Positions 15,867-26,904 of a stretch of 64,000 bases of DNA are shown piece by piece (position 1 is the first letter of the stretch; each line of letters starts with the position of its first letter). The notes under the pieces were generated by a model, which ran no database searches, was not told the DNA's origin, and worked only from the letters and a program-made list of their open reading frames with translations. This DNA is from Nocardioides ochotonae (GTDB lineage: Bacteria > Actinomycetota > Actinomycetes > Propionibacteriales > Nocardioidaceae): NCBI RefSeq assembly GCF_011420305.2, contig NZ_CP061769.1, positions 3,335,001 through 3,399,000 on the forward strand, written 5' to 3'. Both the position numbers and the translations under genes were made by a program.

Positions 15867-15940
15867 TGCCCCCGGTGGGACTCGAACCCACACTGCGCCG
15901 CTTTTAAGGCGGCTTCCTCTGCCGATTGGGATACGGGGGC
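15867..15940 (-). tRNA. tRNA with anticodon UAA (nominally Leu) but class-I shape
   Basis: The minus strand folds as a 74-nt cloverleaf. There is a perfect 7-bp acceptor stem (GCCCCCG/CGGGGGC) with discriminator A, and a GCCGC/GCGGC anticodon stem closing the loop CTTAAAA. A five-base variable region GCAGT precedes a perfect 5-bp T-stem with loop TTCGAGT. U33 and A37 are present and the anticodon reads UAA, which decodes the leucine codon UUA. Normal bacterial leucine tRNAs have a long variable arm, and this one does not. The D-arm is imperfect: three pairs plus a C-A mismatch in the best fold. CCA is not encoded. The amino acid it carries is uncertain, and it could be a divergent or decaying tRNA. 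Confidence 0.75.
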
Positions 15941-16016
15941 GACGCCCGTGAGCGGACGTCGCAGCCTGCTCGCAGACGGTACGACGCGGGCCCGCTCCCG
16001 GGCCAGCACTGCGGGA

Positions 16017-16595
16017 CTACAGGTAGGTCTTGCGGGGGTGGATGGCGTGCGCGCCGGCGACCCGGTCGAGGAAGACGAAGCCCGCGCAGTGGTCGAGCTC
16101 GTGCTGCAGGCAGCGTGCCTCGAAGGCGTTGGCCGAGAAGGTGACCTCCTCGCCGGTGCCGGGCAGCTGGCCGCGGACGACCAGGCGCGAGGCGCGCTTC
16201 ACGTCACCGGTGAAGTCCGGGACGCTCATGCAGCCCTCACGGGCCTTCTCGTTGCGGCTGGACTCCACGACCTCGGCGTTGCACAGCACGAAGGTGCCGT
16301 GGTGCTCGCGGGTCTTGGGGTGGGCGGAGACGTCGACGCAGAAGACCCGGGCCGCGACCCCGACCTGCTGGGCGGCGAGCCCGACACAGCCGGGGCTGAC
16401 CCGCATCGTCGCGACCAGGTCGGCGGCGAGCTGCACCGTCTCGGGCGCGGTCGGGTCGACGTCGGCGCCGGGGGTGGAGAGCACCGGGTCGGGCACGCGC
16501 ACGACCTCCAGGACCCGTCCCTCGACACCCAGCTCGTCCTCGGTCCAGGCCGCCAGCCGCTCGCTCGGCGCGGCCGGGGTGGGGGTGACGCTCAC
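16017..16595 (-). CDS. def: Peptide deformylase
   Basis: This 192-residue enzyme removes the N-formyl group from nascent proteins. All three metal/catalytic motifs are present: GCVGLAAQQVG (69-79, the GxGxAAxQ motif with Gln in place of the usual Pro), EGCMSVP with metal ligand C122, and QHELDHCAG with H165, E166 and H169. The N-terminal 30 residues are an extension common in actinobacteria. GTG 16595 overlaps the stop of the ACT-domain gene by four bases. It ends a minus-strand operon that begins at the YtxH-like gene. No formyltransferase gene is adjacent. Confidence 0.95.
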   Translation of the reverse strand: MSVTPTPAAPSERLAAWTEDELGVEGRVLEVVRVPDPVLSTPGADVDPTAPETVQLAADLVATMRVSPGCVGLAAQQVGVAARVFCVDVSAHPKTREHHGTFVLCNAEVVESSRNEKAREGCMSVPDFTGDVKRASRLVVRGQLPGTGEEVTFSANAFEARCLQHELDHCAGFVFLDRVAGAHAIHPRKTYL

Positions 16596-17119
16596 AGCTC
16601 GTCGGCCTCCGCGGGACGCAGGGTGGCGCCGACTCCGAGGGCGGTGGCCGCCGTGCGGATCGAGGTCTCGAGGGCGTCGAGGTCGGTGCCGGCCGGCACG
16701 TCGAACTCCGCGACCAGGAGGTAGAGGCTGCCCGAGAGCCGGGTGCTGAGATCGGTGATGTTGCCACCGAGCGCGGCCACCTCGGACACGACGCCGGAGA
16801 CGATGCCGGGGCGGTCGCCGCCGTGCACGGTCAGGACCCAGGAGGTGCCGGCGGCCGCGGACACGCTCTCCTCGGGGACCTCGCGGACGGTCACGGTCAG
16901 GGTGCCGTCGGCGGTGAGCGGCGCGAGCGCGGACTCGATCGCGGCGGCCTCGACGTCGCCGGAGCAGACCAGCATCATCGCGAAGTGCCCGCGCAGCAGG
17001 GTCATCGTGGAGTCCTCGAGGTTGAGGCCCAGCCCGGCCAGCTGGCCGGTGGTCTCCGCGATGATGCCGGGGCGGTCGTGGCCCAGGACGGTGACGGCGT
17101 ACAGGGTGGGTGTGCTCAC
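16592..17119 (-). CDS. Double-ACT-domain protein (GcvR-like)
   Basis: The 175-residue protein consists of two ACT domains, about 1-80 and 90-165. Each opens with a ligand-site pattern: [24 protein letters not shown] and [27 protein letters not shown] domains bind amino acids; this two-domain form resembles the glycine-cleavage regulator GcvR and related formyltetrahydrofolate-hydrolase N-termini. Whether it regulates anything here is not shown. The GTG at 17119 overlaps the uracil-DNA glycosylase stop, and its own stop overlaps def. Confidence 0.9.
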   Translation of the reverse strand: MSTPTLYAVTVLGHDRPGIIAETTGQLAGLGLNLEDSTMTLLRGHFAMMLVCSGDVEAAAIESALAPLTADGTLTVTVREVPEESVSAAAGTSWVLTVHGGDRPGIVSGVVSEVAALGGNITDLSTRLSGSLYLLVAEFDVPAGTDLDALETSIRTAATALGVGATLRPAEADEL

Positions 17120-18012
17120 CGCGGCATTGTCGCAGCCACCTCCGCCGCTCGACCCAGGACCTCGTCGAGCATGGCCTCGGTGAGCCTCCCGGTGAAGGTG
17201 TTCTGCTGGCTGGGGTGGTAGCTGCCGAGCAGCAGGACGTCGTGGCGACCGTGCTCCCCGCTCCCCCGCAGCAGCGCCTCGGCGCCGTGCCCGAAGCGCG
17301 GACGCGGCCGCGGGACCTTCCACCCCGCAGCACCGAACGCCGTCAGCGCGGCCGCCCAGCCGATCGCCCCGAGCGCCACCGCGACCCGCACGGTGCCGGC
17401 CAGCAGCGCGAGCTCGGTGTCCAGCCACGGCGCGCAGGTGTGCCGCTCCTCGGTCGTGGGCTTGTTCTGGGGCGGGGCGCAGCGCACCGCGGCGACCATC
17501 CGGGTGTCGACCAGCGCCTGGCCGTCCGCGGCGTGCACGCTGGTCGCCCGGGTGGCCAGGCCGACGCGGTGCAGGCTGGCGAACAACCAGTCCCCGGACC
17601 GGTCGCCGGTGAAGATCCGCCCCGTGCGGTTGCCGCCCTGGGCCGCGGGCGCGAGCCCCACGACCAGGATCCGCGCGTCCGCCGGGCCCCAGCCCGGGAT
17701 CGGGCGTCCCCAGTACGGCTGGTCGGCGTACGACGCCCGCTTGTGCACGGCGACGTCCTCGCGCCAGCGCACCAGCCGCGGGCAGGCGCGGCACACGCTC
17801 ACCCGCGCGTCGAGCTCGCCCAGACCGGCTCCCCTGGCACGCGCGCCCGCGGCCAGACGACGGACCCCGGCCGCGGTGGTCGCGACCGGGGTCTCGGGTC
17901 GGGCGGGGTCCCCCGGCCAACCGGTGCCGGCAGGCACGGGCGAGGGGTGCAGCTCGCCGGTGGCCGGGTGCGGCAGGGGCACGCCCATCGGCGTGCTCCC
18001 GGCCGGGCTCAC
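17116..18012 (-). CDS. Family 5 uracil-DNA glycosylase (UDGb type)
   Basis: The 298-residue enzyme matches family 5 UDG. Iron-sulfur ligands appear from CRACPRL (C74, C77) with further cysteines in VRCAPP and HTCAPW. Motif A is [14 protein letters not shown] (119-132), with Ala where family 1 enzymes have a catalytic Asp, and the late motif is [16 protein letters not shown]. Such enzymes excise uracil, hypoxanthine and other deaminated bases in GC-rich organisms. The first 60 residues are a Pro/Ala-rich extension. It is in the middle of a run of four-base-overlapping genes. Confidence 0.94.
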   Translation of the reverse strand: MSPAGSTPMGVPLPHPATGELHPSPVPAGTGWPGDPARPETPVATTAAGVRRLAAGARARGAGLGELDARVSVCRACPRLVRWREDVAVHKRASYADQPYWGRPIPGWGPADARILVVGLAPAAQGGNRTGRIFTGDRSGDWLFASLHRVGLATRATSVHAADGQALVDTRMVAAVRCAPPQNKPTTEERHTCAPWLDTELALLAGTVRVAVALGAIGWAAALTAFGAAGWKVPRPRPRFGHGAEALLRGSGEHGRHDVLLLGSYHPSQQNTFTGRLTEAMLDEVLGRAAEVAATMPR

Positions 18013-18302
18013 GGGGCCGGCGGCACCGAGGTCTGGGTCTGCCCGGGGCTCTGGTCGTGGCTGCGGACCTTGTCGGCCGCGGCGTGCGCCGCGGACCCGG
18101 CCTTCTCCTTGGCCACGCCGGCTGCGGCCGAGGCCTGGGTGCTGACGACGTCCTGGGCCTGCTGCGCGGCCTGCTGGACCCGGGGGTCTCCGCCGATCTT
18201 CTGCGCCTGGGCCTTGATCTGCTCGTAGCGCTCACGCCCGGCGCGCGCACCGAGGACGTAGCCAGCACCAGCGGCGATGAGCAGAGGGAGCTTCTTCAGC
18301 AT
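18009..18302 (-). CDS. YtxH-like small protein
   Basis: This 97-residue protein starts with a short hydrophobic segment ([19 protein letters not shown], residues 4-22) and a GRERYEQI motif. A long helical Ala/Gln-rich region follows. That is the form of YtxH/stress-associated small membrane proteins in actinobacteria. ATG 18302 follows GAAGGAGAG at good spacing. It is the first gene of the operon that reads through uracil-DNA glycosylase, ACT protein and def. Function unknown, probably envelope-associated. Confidence 0.8.
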   Translation of the reverse strand: MLKKLPLLIAAGAGYVLGARAGRERYEQIKAQAQKIGGDPRVQQAAQQAQDVVSTQASAAAGVAKEKAGSAAHAAADKVRSHDQSPGQTQTSVPPAP

Positions 18303-18364
18303 GGATGATCTCTCCTTCGAGGGTTGTGCGATGGGACAGGACAGTCGGGGGCCGGCCGGCGGGC

Positions 18365-18688
18365 TCAGCGCGATCGGCGCCAGCGCAGCACGGCCAGGCC
18401 GACCACGGCGGCGACCCCGGCAGCGAGTGCGGCGATCAGCTCCGGACGCAGCGAGCCGTCGGCGGTGGTCATCGCGTCGCTCATCCGGGACCGGACGTCG
18501 AGACGCTCCTGGAGCTGCTCGACGGTCTCGGCGAGCTGCTCGCGCTGGCGCGCCACGTCGGCCGCGAGCTCGTCGGGCGTCTGGGGCGTCTCGGGCTTCT
18601 CGGGCTCGGACCCGGTCGGGGTGGCACCCGACCGAGCGGGGTCCGGGGTGGGCACGGCGGTGCCGGGCGCGGGTCGGTCGCCACTCAC
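18365..18688 (-). CDS. DUF3618-domain membrane protein
   Basis: The 107-residue protein has a Pro-rich disordered N-terminus (1-37), then the DUF3618 helix pattern (PDELAADVARQREQLAETVEQL, about 38-60). One C-terminal membrane segment (about 84-102) ends in a basic RWRRSR tail. It typically travels with the DUF1469/holin-like gene upstream, which it overlaps by GTGA. The two may form a membrane complex; role unknown. Confidence 0.85.
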   Translation of the reverse strand: MSGDRPAPGTAVPTPDPARSGATPTGSEPEKPETPQTPDELAADVARQREQLAETVEQLQERLDVRSRMSDAMTTADGSLRPELIAALAAGVAAVVGLAVLRWRRSR

Positions 18689-19089
18689 GAGTGGCCTCCC
18701 TTGATCGTGGCCACGTCCTCCTTGACCCCGGCGACGGCGCGCTCGGGGGCCACGGGGGTGGCCTGCTGGACCTCGCGCCGGCCGATGACCGCGGCGATCG
18801 CCGCGATGACGAACAGCACGCCGGCCACGATCAGGGCCGAGGCCCAGGCCGGGAGCACCAGGGCGAGGAGGAGGATGAACCCGGCGATCAACGCGCCGAG
18901 CCCGTAGAGCGCGATCAGGCCGGCCGCGCCGAAGGCGCCGAGACCGAGCCCGGCCTTCTTGCCCTTCTCGGCCAGCTCGGCCTGGGCCAGTCGCAGCTCG
19001 CTGCGGATGAGTTGCGGAACCTGTTCGGTGAGTCGGTGCACCAGGGCACCCAGAGGCTCCTCGGAACTGCTCGGGGTCCGGTCGGTCAT
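18685..19089 (-). CDS. Phage-holin-superfamily III / DUF1469 membrane protein
   Basis: The 134-residue protein has an amphipathic N-terminal helix (LGALVHRLTEQVPQLIRSELRLAQAELAEKGKKAG). Two membrane segments follow (about 50-100), then a soluble tail. This is the Actinobacteria holin-superfamily III/DUF1469 fold. Despite the name it is a housekeeping chromosomal gene in many actinobacteria, usually beside DUF3618 and YtxH-like genes as here, and there is no lysis gene near it. I chose ATG 19089 because the 11 residues before it do not resemble the family. Confidence 0.87.
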   Translation of the reverse strand: MTDRTPSSSEEPLGALVHRLTEQVPQLIRSELRLAQAELAEKGKKAGLGLGAFGAAGLIALYGLGALIAGFILLLALVLPAWASALIVAGVLFVIAAIAAVIGRREVQQATPVAPERAVAGVKEDVATIKGGHS

Positions 19090-19134
19090 GGCCGACCGGT
19101 GCCCGAGCCCCGGGGCCGGCAAACGCCGGGGGCG

Positions 19135-20073
19135 CTAGCGGTGCAGGATCGAGTGGGCGATGCCGTCGAGGATGTCGGCCTCCGAGACCACCAGCTCGGT
19201 CACGGAGGTACGCCGCAGCACGCACGACAGCACCAGCGCGCCGGCGTCGATGACGTCCGCGCGGCCCGGGTGCATCCACGGCAGCGCCAGCCGCTCGGCG
19301 ACGCTCATCGCCACCAGCCGGTCGACCATCGCGTGGACCTCGCCGACCGGCAGCCGCGCCTGGTCGATCGCGTCGCGGTCGTAGCGCTCCAGCCCGAGCA
19401 CCCCGGCCGCGATGCTGATGATGGTGCCGGCGACCCCGACCACCGTGGCCGCCTCGCCCGCCGGCACCGGGCACTCGTCGAGGTGGGCCTCGATGTCGGC
19501 CACGCAGGCCGCGACCTCCGCCGCGGTCGGCGGGTCGGAGTGCAGGTGCCGCTCGTGCTGGCGCACCGAGCCGATGTCCATCGAGTGGCCGTAGCGCGGG
19601 TGGTCCTCGCCGAGGATCAGCTCGGTCGAGCCGCCGCCGATGTCGACGACGAGCACCGGCGGCACGGGAGGCGTCCGCAGGCCGCTGACCGCGCCGGCGA
19701 AGGACAGCGCGGCCTCCTCGTGACCGGTGAGCACCTCGGGGTCGACGCCGAGCCGGGCGCGCACACCGGCCGCGAACACGTCGGCGTTCGCGGCGTCCCG
19801 GGTGGCGGAGGTGGCGCAGAAGCGGATGTTCTGGGGCGGTACGCCGTGGGCCGTGATCAGCGCGGCGTACTCGTCGAGGGCGGCCCAGGCCCGCTCGAGC
19901 GCCTCGTCGGCGAGCCGGCCGGTGGCGTCGACGCCCTGGCCCAGCCGCACCATCCGCACCTCGCGGGCCAGCGGGCCGGTCGGGTCGCTGATCAGCAGCT
20001 TGATGGTGTTGGTGCCGCAGTCGACCGCTGCGGTCGGGCGCCCGGCTAGCCGGCCGGTCGCCGGGTCACTCAT
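19135..20073 (-). CDS. ppx: Ppx/GppA-family phosphatase (exopolyphosphatase type)
   Basis: The 312-residue protein has an actin-like ATPase fold: DCGTNTIKLL (phosphate 1), CATSATRDAAN, DIGGGSTEL (phosphate 2) and VGVAGT. Members hydrolyse polyphosphate or ppGpp/pppGpp; short actinobacterial forms (MTB-PPX type) act mainly on short polyphosphates. It is last in the eno-divIC-DUF501-ppx series also seen in mycobacteria. The ATG at 20073 overlaps the DUF501 stop by eight bases; longer in-frame starts would run deep into DUF501. Confidence 0.93.
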   Translation of the reverse strand: MSDPATGRLAGRPTAAVDCGTNTIKLLISDPTGPLAREVRMVRLGQGVDATGRLADEALERAWAALDEYAALITAHGVPPQNIRFCATSATRDAANADVFAAGVRARLGVDPEVLTGHEEAALSFAGAVSGLRTPPVPPVLVVDIGGGSTELILGEDHPRYGHSMDIGSVRQHERHLHSDPPTAAEVAACVADIEAHLDECPVPAGEAATVVGVAGTIISIAAGVLGLERYDRDAIDQARLPVGEVHAMVDRLVAMSVAERLALPWMHPGRADVIDAGALVLSCVLRRTSVTELVVSEADILDGIAHSILHR

Positions 20074-20593
20074 CGGCGTCGGGCGCGGCAGCGGGGTCGT
20101 CGGTGGCGCAGCCGCCGACGCACGGGCCCGCGGCCCACCACTCCCCGAGCCGGTCGAGCACCTCGTCACCCAGCGGGTTGACGCCCGGTCCCATCGCGAG
20201 GGACTGCCCGGCGAGCACGTGCAGGCACTTGACCCGGTCGGGCATGCCGCCGGCGGAGATGCCCTCGATCTCCGGGACCGTGCCGAGGGTGCTGCGGAAC
20301 TCCAGGTAGCGCTCGTGCGCCGCGCGGTACGCCGCGGCGAGCTCGGGGTCGGTCGCGAGCCGGTCCTGCATCTCCTTCATCACTCCGGTGCCCTCCAGGG
20401 TGCCGATCTTGGAGGCCGCACGCGGGCAGGTGAGGTAGAAGGTGGTCGGGAACGGCGTGCCGTTGGGCAGCCGCGGCTCGGTCGTCACCACGTCGGGGTT
20501 GCCGCACGGGCACCGGTGACCGATCGCGTGGATCCCGCGCGGCTCCCGGCCGAGCTGCTCGGCGATGGCGTCGCGGTCTGCGGGGTCGATCAC
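20066..20593 (-). CDS. DUF501 protein
   Basis: The 175-residue protein has the actinobacterial DUF501 pattern: GREPRGIHAIGHRCPCGNPDVV with a paired cysteine, PTTFYLTCP, ISAGGMPDRVKCLHVLAGQSLA and NPLGDE. The conserved cysteines and histidine suggest a metal site, but no activity is known. It begins at GTG 20593, overlapping the DivIC stop by four bases, and sits between divIC and ppx, an order retained across actinobacteria. The C-terminal 20 residues contain an extra CVGGC. Confidence 0.92.
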   Translation of the reverse strand: MIDPADRDAIAEQLGREPRGIHAIGHRCPCGNPDVVTTEPRLPNGTPFPTTFYLTCPRAASKIGTLEGTGVMKEMQDRLATDPELAAAYRAAHERYLEFRSTLGTVPEIEGISAGGMPDRVKCLHVLAGQSLAMGPGVNPLGDEVLDRLGEWWAAGPCVGGCATDDPAAAPDADE

Positions 20594-21189
20594 TGCTGGG
20601 GGTTCTCCTTCTGCTCGCCGTCGGGCGAGCCGTCGATCTCCGCCGAGGGCGGGGCGCCGTTGCGCGGGGGGTGTCCGGCGGCCTCGACCGAGCCCCAGGC
20701 GCCGGTCCACCAGGCCTCCGGGGTCTGCGGGACGCTGCGGTCGGGGTCGCCCAGGGTCGACTGGGGCTCCACCGGCTCGCCGTCCTCGTCGAGCACGATG
20801 TAGGGGATCTCGCCGGGCTTGACGTAGCCGAGCCGCTCGCGTGCCTCGCGCTCGACGTACGCCGGGTCCTCCCAGCGGCGCTTCTCGCGCTCGAGGTCGT
20901 CGATGGCCGCCTGGCGGTCGGCGATCTTGGCCTGGAGGTCCTGCAGGTGGCTGCGCTGGTCGAGGTAGGCGCGCAGCGAGGAGGCGTAGGAGACCGCGAG
21001 CACGGCGACCACCAGGACCAGCACCGCGGTGCGTCCGGTGAGCCGCGATCGAGGACCGGAGGAGCCGCCCGCGGCCGGCGGCGTCGACGTCCGGGCACGC
21101 CCGGACCCGGACGCGGGGCGTCCAGGTCCGGTGCGCGCGCGGGGGCTGCTGCTGGCTCCCCGTCGGGTGCGTCGGCGATCGTCGGCCAC
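20590..21189 (-). CDS. DivIC/FtsB-like septum formation initiator
   Basis: The 199-residue bitopic protein has a basic disordered N-terminus (1-50), one membrane segment (about 53-71) and an external coiled coil (about 74-106). The family motif EDPAYVEREARERLGYVKPGE (about 107-127) follows. FtsB/DivIC proteins bridge FtsL and FtsQ in the divisome. The acidic C-terminal tail of some 70 residues is longer than in FtsB of enterobacteria. It lies 28 bases after eno. Confidence 0.93.
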   Translation of the reverse strand: MADDRRRTRRGASSSPRARTGPGRPASGSGRARTSTPPAAGGSSGPRSRLTGRTAVLVLVVAVLAVSYASSLRAYLDQRSHLQDLQAKIADRQAAIDDLEREKRRWEDPAYVEREARERLGYVKPGEIPYIVLDEDGEPVEPQSTLGDPDRSVPQTPEAWWTGAWGSVEAAGHPPRNGAPPSAEIDGSPDGEQKENPQQ

Positions 21190-21217
21190 GGGTGGCTTCC
21201 TACTCGGTCGGGTGGGC

Positions 21218-23767
<2,550 letters not shown>

Positions 23768-23771
<4 letters not shown>

Positions 23772-24778
23772 GGGAGCTGACCTACCTGCGCCCCGAGGAC
23801 CCGGCCGCCGCCGTCGCCGCGGTGAGCGGCGACCCGGAGGCCCGCTTCCTGGCCGGCGGCACCAACCTCGTCGACCACCTCAAGCTCGGGGTGGCCCGCC
23901 CGGCCACCCTCGTCGACGTCAGCCGGCTGCCGATGGAGGAGGTCGAGGACCTCACCGACGCCGGCGGCTCCCCGACCGGGCTGCGGATCGGCGCCAACGT
24001 CCGCAACAGCGACCTGGCGGCCGACCGGCGGGTGCGCGAGCGGTTCCCGGTGGTGGCCCGCGCCCTGCTCGCCGGGGCCTCCGGCCAGATCCGCAACCAG
24101 GCCACCACCGCCGGCAACCTGCTCCAGCGCACGCGCTGCGTGTACTTCCAGGACGTCACCACGCCGTGCAACAAGCGCGAGCCCGGCACCGGCTGCTCGG
24201 CCGTGGGCGGCTACGGGCGCTACAACGCGGTGCTGGGCGCCAGCGCCGAGTGCGTCACCGTCCACCCCTCCGACCTGGCCGTGGCGCTGGCCGCCGTGGA
24301 CGCGACGGTCGTGGTGCTCGGACCGGACGGCGAGCGCCGCCTCCCGGTCGCCGAGCTGCACCGGCTGCCCGGGGACCGCCCGCAGGACGACACCACGCTG
24401 CGCCACGGGGAGCTGATCACCGCCGTCGAGCTGCCCGACTCCCCCGGCGCCCGCCGGTCGGGCTACTACAAGGCCCGCGACCGCGCGTCGTTCGCCTTCG
24501 CCCTGGTCTCCGTCGCCGCGGCCCTCGACCTCGCCGACGCCGGCACCGTGCGCGACGCCCGGATCGTGTGGGGCGGCGTGGCCCACAAGCCCTGGCGCGC
24601 CACGCGTGCCGAGGAGCTGCTGCGCGGCCGGGTCCCCGACGAGGAGGCCGTGCGGGCAGCCGCCCGCGCCGAGCTCGCGGACGCGGTGACCGACGACCAG
24701 ACCGCCTACAAGACCACCATGGTCGAGGGAGCCACCGTGCTCGTGCTCGACCGGCTGCGCCAGGGAGGCCCGCGATGA
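23768..24778 (+). CDS. Molybdenum aldehyde oxidoreductase, FAD subunit (PaoB/YagS-like)
   Basis: This 336-residue subunit has the FAD-binding PCMH fold (FLAGGTNLVDHLKLGV, GQIRNQATTAGNLLQ) and a CO-dehydrogenase flavoprotein C-terminal domain. Inserted near residue 125-145 is a cysteine loop (RTRCVYFQD, then CNKREPGTGC), which in E. coli PaoB binds an extra [4Fe-4S] cluster. This marks it as the PaoABC/YagTSR type rather than classic xanthine dehydrogenase. It overlaps both neighbours by four bases. Confidence 0.94.
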
Positions 24779-26904
24779 CCCCGCCGCTCGAGGTGAGCCC
24801 CACCCCCGTCACCCCCACCCAGATCGGCCGCGACCTCGAGCGCGCCGACGGGGTCGAGAAGGTCACCGGGCGCGCGGCGTACGCCGTCGAGATGGCGCCC
24901 GCCGACGCGCTGCACGCCTGGCTGGTCACCAGCACCATCGCCCGCGGCCGGGTCACCGCGATCGACCACGGCCGGGCCCTGGCCCACCCCGGGGTGGTCG
25001 CGGTGCTCGACCACACCAACGCGCCCCGGTTGGCACAGACCGACAACGCCGAGCTGGCGATCCTCCAGGACGCCGAGGTCGGCTACCGGGGCCAGATCGT
25101 CGCGGTCGTCCTCGCCGAGACCTCCGAGGCCGCCCGGGAGGGCGCGTCGCTCGTGGACCTCACCTACGCCAGCGACCCGCACGAGGCGGAGCTGCGCGAG
25201 GACAACGCCGACCACCGCCCGGAGGCGGTCAACCCCGAGCTGCCCACCGACACCGACGAGGGCGACGTGGACGCGGCGCTCGCGGGCGCCGACGTGGTCG
25301 TCGAGGAGACCTACCGCACGGCGTACGAGTCCAACAACCCGCTCGAGCCGCACGCCGTGGTGGCCCGGTGGCAGGAGGACGGCGACGGCCCGGTGCTGAC
25401 CCTGCACGACTCCACCCAGGGTGTGTACGGCGTGGCCGCGGCCCTCGCCCCGATGCTCGGCCTGGAGGACAGGCAGCTGCGGGTGGTGGCGCCGTACGTC
25501 GGTGGCGGGTTCGGCAGCAAGGGCGAGGCGCACAGCCACGAGATGGCCGCCGCGCTGGCCGCCCGGACGGTGCCCGGCCGCGCGGTGCGCCTCGCGGTGA
25601 CCCGCCAGCAGATGTTCGCGATGACCGGCTACCGCACCGCCACGATCTCCCGCATGCGCCTGGGCGCGCACGCCGACGGCACCCTCACCGCGATCGAGCA
25701 CCGGGCCTTCGAGCAGACCTCCCGGATCCGCGAGTACGCCGAGCAGACCGCCTCCCCCACCCGGATGATGTACGCCGCGCCGCACCGGCGCACCCGGCAC
25801 CGCCTGGCCCGTCTCGACGTCACCGTGCCGTCCTGGATGCGCGCCCCCGGGGAGATGCCGGGGATGCTCGCCCACGAGCTGGCGATGGACGACCTCGCGA
25901 TCGCCACCGGCGTGGACCCCGTGGACCTGCGGGTGCGCAACGAGCCGGAGGTCGACCCCGAGACGAAGCTGCCGTGGAACGACCGGCGCCTCGTGGAGTG
26001 CCTGGAGCGCGGCGCCGAGGCGTTCGGCTGGCGCGAGCGCCCCGCCGAGGCCGCGGCCCGGCTGGACGGCGAGTGGTGGATCGGCACCGGTGTCGCCTCC
26101 GCGACGTACCCGATGATGCGCCAGCCGGGCAACGAGGCGCGCGTCTGCTCGCTGCCCGACGGGCGCTACGCCGTCTCCATCGCGGCCGTCGACATCGGCA
26201 CCGGGGCGCGCACCGTGCTGGCCCAGATCGCCTCCGACGCCCTCGGCTGCCCGCTGGACGCGGTGCAGCTCGAGATCGCCGACACCCTGCTCCCCAGCGC
26301 CTCCGTGGCGGGCGGCTCCTCCGGGACCAGCTCGTGGGGCAGCGCGATCGTCGCCGCGGCCCAGCAGTTCCGCGCCGACCACGGCGACTCCCCCGACCCC
26401 GGCCTGGTCACGACCGCGTCCGCCGCCGACAACCCCGACGCCCAGACGCACGCGATGCACTCCTTCGGGGCCGTCTTCGCCGAGGCCCGGGTGCACCGGC
26501 TCACCGGCGAGGTGCGGGTGCCGCGGCTGCACGGCACCTACTCGGTGGGCCGGGTGATCAACCCGCGCACGGCCCGCTCCCAGCTGCTCGGCGGCCTGGT
26601 GATGGGCCTGTCCGCGGCGCTCCTCGAGGAGTCGTGGCGCGACCCGCGGTTCGGCCACTTCGTCACCCAGGACCTCGCGACGTACCACGTGGCGACGCAC
26701 GCCGACGTCCTCGACCTCCAGGCCGACTGGCTGGAGGAGGACGACCAGCTGGCCACCCCGATGGGCTCGCGCGGCATCGGCGAGATCGGGATCGTCGGGA
26801 CCTCGGCGGCGGTCCTCAACGCCGTGCGGCACGCCATCGGCGTGCCGGTGCGTCAGATCCCGGTCACTCCCGACCTGCTGGTCGCGGCGCTGCCGGGGTC
26901 CTGA
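24775..26904 (+). CDS. Molybdenum aldehyde oxidoreductase, molybdopterin subunit (PaoC/YagR-like)
   Basis: The 709-residue catalytic subunit binds the molybdopterin cofactor: VAPYVGGGFGSKG, MRAPGEMPGMLAHE, GGSSGTSSWGS and the final GSRGIGEIGIVGTSAAV with the active-site glutamate. It oxidises aldehydes or heterocycles using water; by subunit type a broad aldehyde oxidase is most likely, but the substrate is unproved. ATG 24775 overlaps the FAD-subunit stop. The last 41 bases overlap the convergent membrane-protein gene. No PaoD/XdhC-like maturation gene is present in the window. Confidence 0.94.
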   Translation: MTPPLEVSPTPVTPTQIGRDLERADGVEKVTGRAAYAVEMAPADALHAWLVTSTIARGRVTAIDHGRALAHPGVVAVLDHTNAPRLAQTDNAELAILQDAEVGYRGQIVAVVLAETSEAAREGASLVDLTYASDPHEAELREDNADHRPEAVNPELPTDTDEGDVDAALAGADVVVEETYRTAYESNNPLEPHAVVARWQEDGDGPVLTLHDSTQGVYGVAAALAPMLGLEDRQLRVVAPYVGGGFGSKGEAHSHEMAAALAARTVPGRAVRLAVTRQQMFAMTGYRTATISRMRLGAHADGTLTAIEHRAFEQTSRIREYAEQTASPTRMMYAAPHRRTRHRLARLDVTVPSWMRAPGEMPGMLAHELAMDDLAIATGVDPVDLRVRNEPEVDPETKLPWNDRRLVECLERGAEAFGWRERPAEAAARLDGEWWIGTGVASATYPMMRQPGNEARVCSLPDGRYAVSIAAVDIGTGARTVLAQIASDALGCPLDAVQLEIADTLLPSASVAGGSSGTSSWGSAIVAAAQQFRADHGDSPDPGLVTTASAADNPDAQTHAMHSFGAVFAEARVHRLTGEVRVPRLHGTYSVGRVINPRTARSQLLGGLVMGLSAALLEESWRDPRFGHFVTQDLATYHVATHADVLDLQADWLEEDDQLATPMGSRGIGEIGIVGTSAAVLNAVRHAIGVPVRQIPVTPDLLVAALPGS

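Noticed and set aside
15483..16016. Intact prophage or integrative element at the tRNA
   Set aside because: Only one phage-like HTH gene is present; there is no integrase, excisionase, structural gene or flanking direct repeat of the tRNA end that I can see.
16592..17119. Glycine riboswitch linked to the GcvR-like ACT protein
   Set aside because: The gene is internal to an overlapping operon with no leader RNA, and there are no gcv genes in the window.
18685..19089. Phage lysis gene because of the holin-superfamily name
   Set aside because: The DUF1469/holin III family is common as a chromosomal actinobacterial gene beside DUF3618 and YtxH-like genes; no endolysin or phage genes are near.
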